DNA of 53,220 nucleotides from Bacteroidales bacterium (GTDB lineage: Bacteria; Bacteroidota; Bacteroidia; Bacteroidales; UBA932), in the NCBI GenBank assembly GCA_024398075.1, contig JAKSJM010000013.1, forward strand, positions 1 to 53,220. Direction: 5' to 3'. Below, one piece after another: positions 18,022-27,416 of this stretch. Position numbers and translations under genes: made by a program. Position 1 is the first letter of the stretch. Each line of letters opens with the position of its first letter. The notes beneath the pieces are model-generated. The model ran no database searches, was not told the origin of the DNA, and saw only the letters and a program-made list of their open reading frames with translations.

Positions 18022-19074
18022 TTATTTTCTTTTTCCGAACTGGAGCGGGCGAAGCGCATTCAGAAGGTCTTCGCCGCGCAGGTTTCTGCCAATGATCATG
18101 CCCGTGGAGCAGTCAATCAGCACATTGACAGGAAGAGCATCTACCACATAGTCCCTTGAGACCTTTGATTTGGCGCCAGCCACGTCGATCACATTGGTCC
18201 AGACCATCCCGTGATCCTTCACATACTGCTTCCACTTCGCGGTGTCCGCAGCCCTGTCCCAGCTCACGCAGAGTATCTCCAGCCCGCGGTCCTTGTACCA
18301 ATCGTAAGCCTTGGTCATATAAGGGATCTCCTTGATGCATGAAGGGCACCATGTCGCCCAGAAATCTATAAGTATATATCTATGTGACTTATCGTCTACC
18401 AATGATTTCAAACTGATGCTGCGCCCGGAGGCGTCTGGCAGCGTGAAGTCATAGTAATATGGCTTCACCTTGGCGCCAGCGCGGTAGGGCTCCACCCTCA
18501 TGAGGCGAGAGCGAAGCTCGCGGTAGCGCTGAGTGTACGGAAGGTTGCGGATAGGCTCGTCCACCGAGTCAATGAGCCTGACAGCCTCGTATGAGGTGAT
18601 GCACGGAGCAAACTTGAGCACCACCACGGACAGGATGTTATCCTTGTTATATTTCACGACACGCCTCACATAGGATGGCTTCTCGCTGTCGTAAAGCTGC
18701 GAGTAGAAGGAAAGGAAGCGAGAGAAGCGAGCGTTCAGCTCAGTGCCCGACGCACCTTTCACGAAGTCACGCGGAGAGCCCTCGAGCAGCAGCTCTCCTG
18801 GCTCCAAGACGAACTGGCGGCTGATGCCTGCGCCCTTGATCGAGCAAAGCGTCACTTGTGACGCGTCCACATCGAAACTGAAGGCCCCTCCGGCCACATA
18901 GGTGGAGTCAATGCACCTGTCACTCATCTCATCCCATAGTTTGACCTTGGCACCTTCACGAAGGCCGGTCAAGCGGCTCTGGACCACCGCGCGTCGCGGT
19001 CCAGATGCAAAAACCGAGAGCACTGCGAAAAGCAGTACTCCCGTGCTGAAAATTCTTTTTATGCTCGTGCGCAT
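18022..19074 (-). CDS. TlpA-like thioredoxin-fold protein with N-terminal DUF4369-like domain
   Basis: A 350-residue exported protein. It has a hydrophobic signal near residues 8-24, a beta-rich N-terminal region (VVQSRLTGLREGAKVKLWDE) typical of the DUF4369 domain, then a C-terminal AhpC/TSA-type thioredoxin fold. The redox motif WCPSC lies in LIDFWATWCPSCIKEIPYM. Such proteins act as periplasmic disulfide reductases. The start is ATG 19074, whose A is also the last base of the upstream HTH gene's TGA stop (TGATG), so translation is coupled. The TTG at 19077 is not used. Confidence 0.85.
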   Translation of the reverse strand: MRTSIKRIFSTGVLLFAVLSVFASGPRRAVVQSRLTGLREGAKVKLWDEMSDRCIDSTYVAGGAFSFDVDASQVTLCSIKGAGISRQFVLEPGELLLEGSPRDFVKGASGTELNARFSRFLSFYSQLYDSEKPSYVRRVVKYNKDNILSVVVLKFAPCITSYEAVRLIDSVDEPIRNLPYTQRYRELRSRLMRVEPYRAGAKVKPYYYDFTLPDASGRSISLKSLVDDKSHRYILIDFWATWCPSCIKEIPYMTKAYDWYKDRGLEILCVSWDRAADTAKWKQYVKDHGMVWTNVIDVAGAKSKVSRDYVVDALPVNVLIDCSTGMIIGRNLRGEDLLNALRPLQFGKRK

Positions 19075-19292
19075 CAAGCGCCCTCTTTGTCAGGAACATA
19101 CTCAAGCAAGTCACCAGGCTGGCAGTCAAGTGCCTTGCAGAGTCCTTCCATCGTGGTCAGTTTCACAGCCTTGGCCTTTCCTGTCTTCAGGATGGAAAGG
19201 TTTGCGGGCGTGATGCCGAGCTTTTCTGCGAGCTCGCCACAAGACATCTTGCGGCGAGCAAGCATTACATCTATGTTTACAACTATAGGCAT
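19074..19292 (-). CDS. Small XRE/Cro-type HTH transcriptional regulator
   Basis: A 72-residue, almost single-domain DNA-binding protein of the YozG-like Cro/C1 family. The helix-turn-helix is at about residues 18-40 (CGELAEKLGITPANLSILKT), followed by MEGLCKALDCQPGDLLEY, the standard recognition-to-dimer helix of this group. It lies 1 bp after the flotillin gene and overlaps the thioredoxin-like gene by one base. It may regulate its own operon; no operator is obvious. Confidence 0.88.
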   Translation of the reverse strand: MPIVVNIDVMLARRKMSCGELAEKLGITPANLSILKTGKAKAVKLTTMEGLCKALDCQPGDLLEYVPDKEGA

Positions 19293-19293
19293 A

Positions 19294-20715
19294 TTACTCA
19301 GACTTCTCGTCCTCTACTGCAGTCTCCTCATCCTTCTTGCCGAGGTATGAAGGAAGCTGCATGCCAGCCATCTTGAAAAGTTCATCGAGTGGAGGTACTG
19401 ACTTCATCATACCAGAGATGAAGTTTGAAGTCGCGGTCTTGCCGTCTGCGGAACCATTGGCTCCATCCCAAACGGTAACCTTGTCGATCTTGATGCCCTT
19501 GACAGCCTCGACCTGAGTCTTGACGAGCTCTGGGAGCTTGTCGGTGATGAGCATGGTGATAGCCTCCTGAGCGTTGCCACCCGCAGCCTCAACGAGCTGA
19601 CCGAAACCGGCAGCCTGCTTAGAGAGGATCTCGAGGGTACCGCGAGCCTGTGCGTCCATCTTCGCATAGATGGCATCAGCCTCTCCCTGAGCGGTGCGAC
19701 GCATCTTCTCAGCCTCAGCCTCAGCCTCGATAATAGCCTTCTGCTTCTCGATCTCAGCAGCAACGACGATGTTTGCCTCCTGGGTAGCCTTCTCACGCTG
19801 TGCACGAGCGAGCTCGGCGTCGCGCTCTGACTTGTAGGCCTCCTCGAGAGCCTTCGCAGCCTGCACCTTCTCGGCAGCTACAGCGAGGCGCTCAGCCTCA
19901 GCGGACTTCTCACGACGGAGAGCGTCAGAGTTTGCGATGGAGATTCTGGAGTTATTCTCACCCTCGACAGCCTTGGCGTTTGCCTCTGCAGTCCTGATAC
20001 GGGTATCTCTGGTGGTCTCGGCGATACGGATATCCTTATCCCTGTCTGCCTCAGCCTTACCGATCTCACCATAACGGTTCTGCTCAGCCACGCTCTTCTT
20101 CGCGTCGTTGATAGCCTTCGCAGCAGCCTCCTTACCGAGAGCCTCGATATAGCCAGACTCGTCACGGATATCGGTTACGTTCACGTTGATGAGCTTGAGA
20201 CCGATCTTGCGGAGCTCAGCCTCCACGTTTGTGCTGACGTTTGCGAGGAACTTGTCACGGTCTGAGTTAATCTCCTCGATATCCATGGTAGCGATCACGA
20301 GACGGAGCTGACCGAAGAGGATATCAGTGGCAATGTTCTGGATGTTGTCGATAGAAAGGCCGAGGAGACGCTCAGCAGCATTTGTCATGCTGTCTGGCTC
20401 TGTGCTGATACCGACTGTGAAGCGGCAAGGCACGTCTACGCGGATGTTCTGCTTGGAGAGTGCATTTGTGAGGTTACACTCGATGCTGATAGGCTTGAGG
20501 TCCAGGAATGCATAGCTCTGGAATACAGGCCAGATGAAAGAGGCGCCACCGTGGATACAGCGAGCTGAAGAGATACCGCCAGAGCGGTTCTTTCCGGTCT
20601 TACCGTAAATCACGAGGATCTTGTCTGAAGGACAGCGCTTGTAGCGCTTGAGGATCGCTGACAGTGTCACGAAGAGCACTATCACGATAACAAGAATCAA
20701 ATAAGGAGCTTCCAT
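19294..20715 (-). CDS. Flotillin-family SPFH membrane protein
   Basis: A 473-residue protein with one N-terminal membrane anchor (residues 4-22) and an SPFH/band 7 domain to about 210. A long Ala/Glu-rich coiled coil follows (about 215-370, many AEAERL-type heptads), then a flotillin-like C-terminus. Flotillins organise membrane microdomains and affect membrane fluidity. The upstream gene, 4 bp away, encodes an NfeD-like protein, the same partnership as YuaF-FloT in Bacillus, which supports the call. Confidence 0.9.
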   Translation of the reverse strand: MEAPYLILVIVIVLFVTLSAILKRYKRCPSDKILVIYGKTGKNRSGGISSARCIHGGASFIWPVFQSYAFLDLKPISIECNLTNALSKQNIRVDVPCRFTVGISTEPDSMTNAAERLLGLSIDNIQNIATDILFGQLRLVIATMDIEEINSDRDKFLANVSTNVEAELRKIGLKLINVNVTDIRDESGYIEALGKEAAAKAINDAKKSVAEQNRYGEIGKAEADRDKDIRIAETTRDTRIRTAEANAKAVEGENNSRISIANSDALRREKSAEAERLAVAAEKVQAAKALEEAYKSERDAELARAQREKATQEANIVVAAEIEKQKAIIEAEAEAEKMRRTAQGEADAIYAKMDAQARGTLEILSKQAAGFGQLVEAAGGNAQEAITMLITDKLPELVKTQVEAVKGIKIDKVTVWDGANGSADGKTATSNFISGMMKSVPPLDELFKMAGMQLPSYLGKKDEETAVEDEKSE

Positions 20716-20719
20716 GATA

Positions 20720-21325
20720 TTAAATTATTAATGAGTTTATTTCTTCTACTACAAGGGTATGTTCATTGATCACCTCCACTACCTTGATGTCCTTTCCGGT
20801 AGGGATGGCGTCACCGTCGGTGAGTGCGTCGTACTCGCGTACAGAATCATTGATAGTGATCTGCACCTTGCCCTCACCGCCACGCTCTGCAGGGATAGGG
20901 ATGTAGACCTTGCCCTGGCAGCCGACTGCTGACTTGAAGACATTTATGTTTCCTGACTGCTGCATGCTGCTGAGCCACTTGAAGAGGTACATCACAGCAA
21001 ATACGAGTGCTACGCCAATGATCACGGCGAAGAGCATGAGCACAGCGGTGGAATTCACCTGGTCGCGCAGGAGCACTGCAGTCCAGCCGAAACCAAGGCA
21101 GAAGTTCACGAGGTTACGGAAAGTGAGGAGGTTCGAGCCTCCTTCCATAGAGCCGTCATGCATATCTCCATCCGGAGCGTCGAAATCAGCATCGAGACCG
21201 GTGTCGCCTGTGTCAGCGCCCACAAAGGTCATGATGCTCTGGATGATAAACACGAGTGATGATGCCATAGTGATGCCCCACATCACCTTCATCATCGGAT
21301 CGAGAGAGTTCCACCATTCTGTCAT
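20720..21325 (-). CDS. NfeD-like membrane protein, flotillin partner
   Basis: A 201-residue protein with three predicted membrane segments: about residues 15-35 and two between about 70 and 115, the first two separated by an acidic loop rich in Asp and Gly (DTGDTGLDADFD). A C-terminal soluble domain of about 70 residues (GCQGKVYIPIPAERGGEGKVQI) fits the OB-fold of NfeD/YuaF proteins. The C-terminal EVINEHTLVVEEI is typical of that fold. It is first in the flotillin operon and presumably sits with flotillin in membrane microdomains. Confidence 0.8.
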   Translation of the reverse strand: MTEWWNSLDPMMKVMWGITMASSLVFIIQSIMTFVGADTGDTGLDADFDAPDGDMHDGSMEGGSNLLTFRNLVNFCLGFGWTAVLLRDQVNSTAVLMLFAVIIGVALVFAVMYLFKWLSSMQQSGNINVFKSAVGCQGKVYIPIPAERGGEGKVQITINDSVREYDALTDGDAIPTGKDIKVVEVINEHTLVVEEINSLII

Positions 21326-21351
21326 AGTCTGAAATTCTTAATTGTTTTCTG

Positions 21352-21381
21352 CAAATATAGAACTATTTATTGAATTACAAT
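21352..21381 (-). promoter_or_regulatory. Promoter of the NfeD-flotillin operon
   Basis: On minus: ATTG at 21381-21378, 18 bp spacing, TATATTTG at 21359-21352, about 27 bp before ATG 21325. Confidence 0.6.
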
Positions 21382-21398
21382 AATTTTTCAAGAAATTT

Positions 21399-23651
21399 TT
21401 ACTTTTTATACCATTCAATGGAATTCTTGTCTCCAGCGAGCCAGACAGTGTCATCAGCGGCGAAGCGATAGTCGGCGCGCGGGTTCGTCAGAAGCGCGCC
21501 ATCGTGAAGCACGCTGATGACCATGCAGCCGGATGCGCGCATGTCCAGCTCGCGCAGTGTACGTCCTACCATCGAAGAACTATCTCCCAGCAGGACAGGC
21601 TCTACCACGAATTCAGCGTCCTCCTGCGCTGGCACCTCGACATCCTGGTGAACCATCTGCGCGAAGCTGGCCAGCTGCTCGCTCGTTCCTACCGCGAGCA
21701 GTCTGTCGTAAGGGAATACCACCTCGTCGCCAGACGGAATAAGGATGCCGCGAGAGCCACGCACTATCTTCACTATGTTCGCGCCCGTGCTCGCGCGGAA
21801 TGGGATATCCTTCAGTTTGAGACCCACGAAAGACGAGTCTGCTGACACATCCACCGCCTCGATATGCACATCATAGCCTGCCATCTTCTCGCGTACCGAG
21901 GTCGACACCGGAGCGTTCTGGCGAGCGAGATCCTCCTTCTTGTTAAGATTCTCAAGGAACCTGGCCTCCAGCCTACCCAGGCTCTTCATCGAATGACGGA
22001 TGAAGAACAGGAATGCGCACGCCGACACCAGCACGACCACCACGACAGCCCATGCGCTAAGCTCGAAATGGGTGGCAAGCACGGTGAACACAAACACCAT
22101 CGCGAGAGCCATCTTCAGAAGGCTTATCGCCAGCAGAGGCCACACATTGGCAGGTTTCTGCTTCAGCAGGATACGGCCAGAGACGGATGCCTGGCCACGG
22201 TTCGCTACCATTGTCACAAGGAAAGGCAGCATGATGGCCAATGTGACCGCTGTGCTGATGACGCTGGAAACCAGCTTGGACGCATCAGGAAGCAGCCTCA
22301 CCATAAGGCGCTCCAGGTACAGGCGCGACCCCAGCAGGATCGCTATCAGGATCACGGTGTACATCATCACCCTGATGCCCTGGGCCCTGAGGAGGGTCTT
22401 CCATTCATTGTTCTCCGCAGCCGAGTTCTGTGAGTCGTCGCGTCCCTCATCGATACGCTCCACGAGCGCCTGCGGCAGCTTTCTGTGCAGCCAGGCCGCG
22501 AATGGACCAGAGGCCTTGATCATGTATGGTGTGGTGAAGGTAGTGACTACCGACACCGTGATTATGACAGGATACACAAACTCACGCATCACGCCGAGCG
22601 ACACGCCCAGGCCCGCGAGGATGAATGAGAACTCACCCAGCTGCGAGAGGCTGAATCCACAGCGCACGGAGTTCTCCAGCCCCTTTCCGGAAAGGGCGGC
22701 TCCCGTGGTCGCAAATGACGAGATACCCACGAGCACGGCAATGGTTATGGCCAGTATGGTGCCCCAATGCTCCACTATCACAGACGGATTCACCATCATA
22801 CCCACAGAGACGAAGAAGATGGCGGCAAAGAGGTTCTTTATGCTCCCGACCATCGAGCTTATCTTCTCTCCCTCAATCGTTTCCGAAAGGATAGAGCCCA
22901 TCACGAAAGCACCTAGGGCGGACGAGAAACCAGCGGCGCTGGCCAGCTGAACCATACCGAAGCACAGTCCGATGCTCACCAGAAGCAGTATCTCGTCATT
23001 CATGTATTTATGAGCCTTCTGCAGAAGAGTCGGAATCACATATATACCCACGAGGAACCAAAGAATAAGGAAGAAGAACAGCTTCGCGATGCCCATGAGC
23101 ATCTCTGTGCCCGAGAACCTATGTGATACTGCCATGGTCGAGAGCAGCACCATCAGAAGGATGGCGATGAGGTCCTGGACCACCAATGTGCCAAACACCG
23201 TCGAAGCATAAGGAGCCTTCTTCAGGCCGAGGTCGTCATATGCCTTTATGACAATGGCAGTGGACGACATCGAGAGCATTCCTCCGAGAAACACGCTCTC
23301 CATCGCCGACCACCCCAGCGCCTGCCCCAGCATGATGCCGAGGGCTATCATGCCCAGGCACTGCATGCCAGCGATGATAAGCGCGCTGCTTCCCACCTTC
23401 AGCAGTTTCTTGAAGCTGAACTCCAGTCCAAGTGCGAAGAGAAGAAAGATGATACCGATATCGGACCACTGCTGCACCGACTCGGTGCTGCTGATGCCCG
23501 GGAAGAATGAGATGTGTGGTCCCACAAGGAATCCAGCTACGATGTAGCCGAGCACAAGTGGCTGCTTGAGCACCTTCGAGATGACCGTGAAAACGCCTGC
23601 CGATATGAGAATGACCGCGAGGTCGCGGACCAGATTAAGTTCTTCTGCCAT
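21399..23651 (-). CDS. CPA2-family monovalent cation:proton antiporter with TrkA-C domains
   Basis: A 750-residue membrane protein. Residues 5-380 form the Na+/H+ exchanger core of the KefB/CPA2 type (KQPLVLGYIVAGFLVGPHI, LGLEFSFKKLLKVG, LSMSSTAIVIKAYDDL). A second group of about four membrane helices lies at 420-555. Two RCK_C/TrkA-C-like regulatory domains follow (about 600-660 and 680-750, with GLKLKDIPFRA and GRTLRELDMRASGC). It would exchange Na+ or K+ for protons across the inner membrane, with ligand gating. It ends about 70 bp before the NfeD gene, which has its own promoter. Confidence 0.88.
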   Translation of the reverse strand: MAEELNLVRDLAVILISAGVFTVISKVLKQPLVLGYIVAGFLVGPHISFFPGISSTESVQQWSDIGIIFLLFALGLEFSFKKLLKVGSSALIIAGMQCLGMIALGIMLGQALGWSAMESVFLGGMLSMSSTAIVIKAYDDLGLKKAPYASTVFGTLVVQDLIAILLMVLLSTMAVSHRFSGTEMLMGIAKLFFFLILWFLVGIYVIPTLLQKAHKYMNDEILLLVSIGLCFGMVQLASAAGFSSALGAFVMGSILSETIEGEKISSMVGSIKNLFAAIFFVSVGMMVNPSVIVEHWGTILAITIAVLVGISSFATTGAALSGKGLENSVRCGFSLSQLGEFSFILAGLGVSLGVMREFVYPVIITVSVVTTFTTPYMIKASGPFAAWLHRKLPQALVERIDEGRDDSQNSAAENNEWKTLLRAQGIRVMMYTVILIAILLGSRLYLERLMVRLLPDASKLVSSVISTAVTLAIMLPFLVTMVANRGQASVSGRILLKQKPANVWPLLAISLLKMALAMVFVFTVLATHFELSAWAVVVVVLVSACAFLFFIRHSMKSLGRLEARFLENLNKKEDLARQNAPVSTSVREKMAGYDVHIEAVDVSADSSFVGLKLKDIPFRASTGANIVKIVRGSRGILIPSGDEVVFPYDRLLAVGTSEQLASFAQMVHQDVEVPAQEDAEFVVEPVLLGDSSSMVGRTLRELDMRASGCMVISVLHDGALLTNPRADYRFAADDTVWLAGDKNSIEWYKK

Positions 23652-23658
23652 AATAAAG

Positions 23659-23686
23659 CAAATATAACTAATTTTGACTATATTTG
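23659..23686. promoter_or_regulatory. Divergent -7 boxes, antiporter and Ig/LRR lipoprotein
   Basis: TATATTTG on minus at 23666-23659 (8 bp before the antiporter ATG) and TATATTTG on plus at 23679-23686 (36 bp before ATG 23723). Neither has a clear -33 TTTG. The antiporter leader would be extremely short. Confidence 0.45.
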
Positions 23687-23722
23687 AACTTTATCCAACA
23701 ACCGGAAAACAAACACACAAAT

Positions 23723-26443
23723 ATGAAATTTCTCAAGTATTTCCTGTCCATTGTAGTGGCCATCACTGCTGTCGCATGTGCGAAGCCAGTGATCGAAGTG
23801 ACCAAGGTCAACCTCTCGAAGACCACTCTGGAGCTCACCGAGGGTGAGTCCGACACCATCACGGCCACCGTGGAGCCGAACGACGCGACCGACAAGTCTG
23901 TCGTTTGGAGCAGCGACGCATCTGCAGTAGCTACCGTAACAGAGGGCACCATCAAGGCCATTGCCCCAGGAACAGCGAAGATAACCGCGAAGTCTGGCAC
24001 CAAGTCTGCCACCTGTACCGTCACCGTGAAGGCGAAGTTCATCGCCGTCACCGGCTTGAAGCTCTCCAGCGAGAGCATTGACCTGGTAGAGGGAGACAGC
24101 GTGGACCTCACCGCCACCGTGGAGCCTGCAAACGCCACCGACAAGACCGTGACCTGGAAGAGCTCCAAGGAAGACGTAGCCACCGTAGCTGATGGCAAGG
24201 TCACTGCAGTAGCTCCAGGTAGCGCCATCATCACCGCGAAGGCAAGTGACCAGGTGGTCGCATGTATCGTGAATGTAGTGGCACGCACCATCAGCGTCAC
24301 CTCCATCACCCTGAATGCCACCGAGACGAACCTGGTGGTAGGAGGCGAGCCATTCAAGCTCGTGGCTGAGGTGAAGCCAGACGACGCTACCGACAAGTCC
24401 ATCGAGTGGAAGTCTTCAAACACTTCCATCGCCATGGTCAATGAGAACGGCATGGTAGTGCCTGTCGAGCAGGGAGAGTGCACCATTACAGCGACCAGCA
24501 AGCAGAATCCTGAGATCAGTGCCACATGCAAGGTTACCGTGAAGAGACAGGAGATCAAGGTCACCAGCGTGAAGCTTGACAAGACCAGCGCCGTGATATA
24601 TATGAACAGGGAGGCAAAGCTCACCGCCACCGTCCTGCCTGATGACGCCACAAACAAGAACATCAGCTGGAGCAGCACAGACGCTTCTGTAGTGACAGTG
24701 GACCAGATGGGCAACCTCACTGCGAAGAAGGTCGGCAAGGCCTCAGTAGTGGTTACTTCCGAGGATGGAGGAAAGACCGCATCCTGCTCCGTAGAGGTAC
24801 AGGACACCCCTGTAAACAGCATCAGAATCACAAATGCACCAGCCGACCTCAATGTCAAGAGCGGTACCACCTTCACCCCAGAGGTCAAGGTAATGCCAGA
24901 GGACGCATCGAACAAAGACTTCACAGTCACCGTAGATGACAGCCAGCTCGCGTCCGTAAATGGAAAGACTGTGACCTTCCTCAGTAACAATGGTTATGTG
25001 AATGTAAAAGTCACATCAAAGGCGACCAGCAGCATAAGGGATGTCTTAGAGTTCAGGGTATGGGTGCCAGTGAAGTCTATTGAGTTCAATCTTCCTACGC
25101 CAAAGGTCACCTTAGGAGTAGGAAAGAAATACACGCTTTCTGTGGCATACACACCATCGAACGCAGGAAACAAGAAGGTCACCTACAAGGCAAGCGACCC
25201 AAGCATCATTTCCGTTTCAGATAGTGAGATAACAGGATTGGCACCTGGTACATGTACTGTCACAGCCACAAGCGAGGACAACCCATCGGCCACTGCGTCC
25301 ATCGAGGTCATCGTCAAGGCGACAAACAAGGTCTCCATAAATGGAGGTGAGGCAGTGGAATATCTCACAGGCAACCTCAGCAAGACCCTTGCTGGCAAGA
25401 CCATAACCTCGCTCAAATGGACTTCGGACAGCTACCTTGATTCCGATGACGCAGGAGCATTCAGACTCTCGACACTTGCAAACTCCATCACGAGTCTCGA
25501 CATGTCCAAGGTGCACATCATTGAAGGTGGCAATCCATATAAGCTATACTTCGAGTCTAATCTCACGTATACCGAGACCACGACCAAGGACGAATTCCCA
25601 AGCCATCTCTTATACCAGTATAAGAAACTGAGCAGTATTATTCTCCCAAGCAGCATCACCGCCATAGGAGAGGAAGCCCTCGGAGGAATCACTACCCTTA
25701 AGAATGTAACCATCCCTGAATCTGTGAAGACCATCTATATAGGAGCGTTCTCAAGCACTGGACTCACAGGCACATTGGTTATTCCGGACGGAGTCACAAG
25801 CATAAGTTCGCAGGCATTTGAAAACACTAAACTTTCGCATATAAAGATAGGCTCAGGACTTGAGACATTTAATGGCACAACGGTATTTGGATTCAACTAT
25901 TTGCTCGAGGACTTCGAAGTCAGCAGCGCAAACCAGCACTTCAAGTCTCAGGACGGAGCACTTCTCACGAAAGATGGAAAGACTCTCATCTGCTACCCAT
26001 CAGCCAAGCTCGTAGGCAAGGTAACTCTGCCTGCCGGCATCACTAGAATTCAGATGGATGCCGTCAATGTACCTGAGACCAATAATCTGGAGTGTCTCAC
26101 AGTCCCAGAAGGAGTGACCGAGATTGACAAATACGCATTCAGAAGCATCAAGAACTCGTTGATACTGCCTTCTACATTAAAGACCGTGTCTGGATTGTCA
26201 TTCGCATACTTCGCGAACGCTATAGTCGTACTTAAGGCGGCCACCCCTCCTTCTGCACTAGCTGAAAATATGGCATCTGGACCATTCTATAGCGGAACCA
26301 TCTCCAAATTGTATGTCCCTAAGGCTTCGCTCGAGCTATACAAGAAAGACAGCTACTGGGGCAAGGTAGCCAGCAAGACATATAGCATCGAAGATATTGG
26401 AGATAATTCAGACCTGGACTTTAGAGAGGTAGTATTGTTCTAA
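23723..26443 (+). CDS. Surface lipoprotein with six Big_2-type Ig repeats and a BspA-type leucine-rich domain
   Basis: A 906-residue exported lipoprotein (lipobox VACAKP, about Cys18). Six tandem repeats of 80-88 residues run from about 20 to 550. They follow the pattern V-x-L-(S/D)-K-T, T-(A/V)-TV-x-P-(D/N)-(D/N)-AT-(D/N)-K, W-(S/K)-S, V-A-PG-(T/S), typical of bacterial Ig-like group 2; repeats 5 and 6 are more diverged. From about 640 to 870 there are LRR_5/BspA repeats (SSIILPSSITAIGEEAL, LVIPDGVTSISSQAF). Such proteins project from the cell surface and bind host or polymer ligands. The start is ATG 23723, not the upstream in-frame codon at 23684, because it begins the signal peptide. Confidence 0.88.
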   Translation: MKFLKYFLSIVVAITAVACAKPVIEVTKVNLSKTTLELTEGESDTITATVEPNDATDKSVVWSSDASAVATVTEGTIKAIAPGTAKITAKSGTKSATCTVTVKAKFIAVTGLKLSSESIDLVEGDSVDLTATVEPANATDKTVTWKSSKEDVATVADGKVTAVAPGSAIITAKASDQVVACIVNVVARTISVTSITLNATETNLVVGGEPFKLVAEVKPDDATDKSIEWKSSNTSIAMVNENGMVVPVEQGECTITATSKQNPEISATCKVTVKRQEIKVTSVKLDKTSAVIYMNREAKLTATVLPDDATNKNISWSSTDASVVTVDQMGNLTAKKVGKASVVVTSEDGGKTASCSVEVQDTPVNSIRITNAPADLNVKSGTTFTPEVKVMPEDASNKDFTVTVDDSQLASVNGKTVTFLSNNGYVNVKVTSKATSSIRDVLEFRVWVPVKSIEFNLPTPKVTLGVGKKYTLSVAYTPSNAGNKKVTYKASDPSIISVSDSEITGLAPGTCTVTATSEDNPSATASIEVIVKATNKVSINGGEAVEYLTGNLSKTLAGKTITSLKWTSDSYLDSDDAGAFRLSTLANSITSLDMSKVHIIEGGNPYKLYFESNLTYTETTTKDEFPSHLLYQYKKLSSIILPSSITAIGEEALGGITTLKNVTIPESVKTIYIGAFSSTGLTGTLVIPDGVTSISSQAFENTKLSHIKIGSGLETFNGTTVFGFNYLLEDFEVSSANQHFKSQDGALLTKDGKTLICYPSAKLVGKVTLPAGITRIQMDAVNVPETNNLECLTVPEGVTEIDKYAFRSIKNSLILPSTLKTVSGLSFAYFANAIVVLKAATPPSALAENMASGPFYSGTISKLYVPKASLELYKKDSYWGKVASKTYSIEDIGDNSDLDFREVVLF

Positions 26444-26454
26444 ACGGAAAAAAC

Positions 26455-27414
26455 ATGAAAAAGAATATACTTTACATAGCTATGGCTCTTATGAGCATCT
26501 GCGCATGCCAGAAAGAGAATACATGGAAAGAGGTTGAGGGAACACCTATGACCTTCTCCGCCGTAATCGCTGGAAACGAGCAGACCAAGGCAAGCTTCAG
26601 CGACGAAGAAGGTTCCGCCCTTAAGTTTTCATGGGATGCAGAGGAGAGAATTTCTGTAATCTCCTTTGACTCGAAGCATCAAGTGCTGGCTGTAGATACA
26701 TTCACTTCTACAGGTGAAGCAGGCCGTTCAAGGGCAGACTTCACAGGCACGCTCACCAAGGTAGAAGGAGTAGACCATCTTGAGTGCTTCTATCCAGAGC
26801 TGGTCAACAATGGATCAAACCAGTACATGGAAGAAACAACTGGACATCATTTTTACTGGTTACAAAAGAATAGTCAGTACTCACAACACACATCAAGCTA
26901 CTGTTATAGAGGCAGTTCAAGAACAGAGCACATCGGACGATATGCCTTCATGGCAGGACAGTTCATGAGCGTTCAGGATATAGAATTTGTCGAATTCCAT
27001 CACCTTAAGAGCGTGGTGAAAGTAAACCTGAAAACCCCAGAAGCGCTAGTAGGAGACAAATGGGTGAGTATACATATTGAGGGCTACAACGGCACGTCAA
27101 ACAGAGTGATCTCAGGTAGTGGATGGGGATATAGCTCTTTCCTGTATGGAGACCCACTTGTAACTGGTGGCGGACCTACAAACAGAATATCTCTGTACCA
27201 GTACGATGGCGTCACTATAGACAGCAGCCGAACCATCACTGAGTATTTCGTGGTCAAGCTATCTGGTATCAGTGCTGGAAACACGCTCAGAATAACTATG
27301 AACACTCTCAATGGAAAGACACTCAAAACCGATCTCAACATGGCCTATGACGTCAACTTCCAGACGGGAGTCATGTACACCATCAACGCTGACCTTGCCC
27401 TCGCAACAAATTAA
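26455..27414 (+). CDS. Fimbrillin-like lipoprotein
   Basis: A 319-residue lipoprotein (lipobox MSICACQKEN, Cys18). The mature N-terminus has the pattern common in Bacteroidales fimbrillin-family proteins: PMTFSAVIAGNEQTKASFSD followed by FSWDAEERISVI and ADFTGTL. The C-terminal part is beta-rich and ends near GVMYTINADLAL, also usual for this group. It could be a minor or accessory surface-filament component or simply a surface adhesin. It starts 11 bp after the Ig/LRR protein and ends 2 bp before the nitrilase gene. Confidence 0.65.
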   Translation: MKKNILYIAMALMSICACQKENTWKEVEGTPMTFSAVIAGNEQTKASFSDEEGSALKFSWDAEERISVISFDSKHQVLAVDTFTSTGEAGRSRADFTGTLTKVEGVDHLECFYPELVNNGSNQYMEETTGHHFYWLQKNSQYSQHTSSYCYRGSSRTEHIGRYAFMAGQFMSVQDIEFVEFHHLKSVVKVNLKTPEALVGDKWVSIHIEGYNGTSNRVISGSGWGYSSFLYGDPLVTGGGPTNRISLYQYDGVTIDSSRTITEYFVVKLSGISAGNTLRITMNTLNGKTLKTDLNMAYDVNFQTGVMYTINADLALATN

Positions 27415-27416
27415 AC

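Noticed and set aside
23668-24990. A 440-codon minus-strand open frame
   Set aside because: It is the reverse of the Thr/Val-rich Ig repeats of the lipoprotein gene; the translation is low-complexity Ser/Thr/Val and it covers the divergent promoter.
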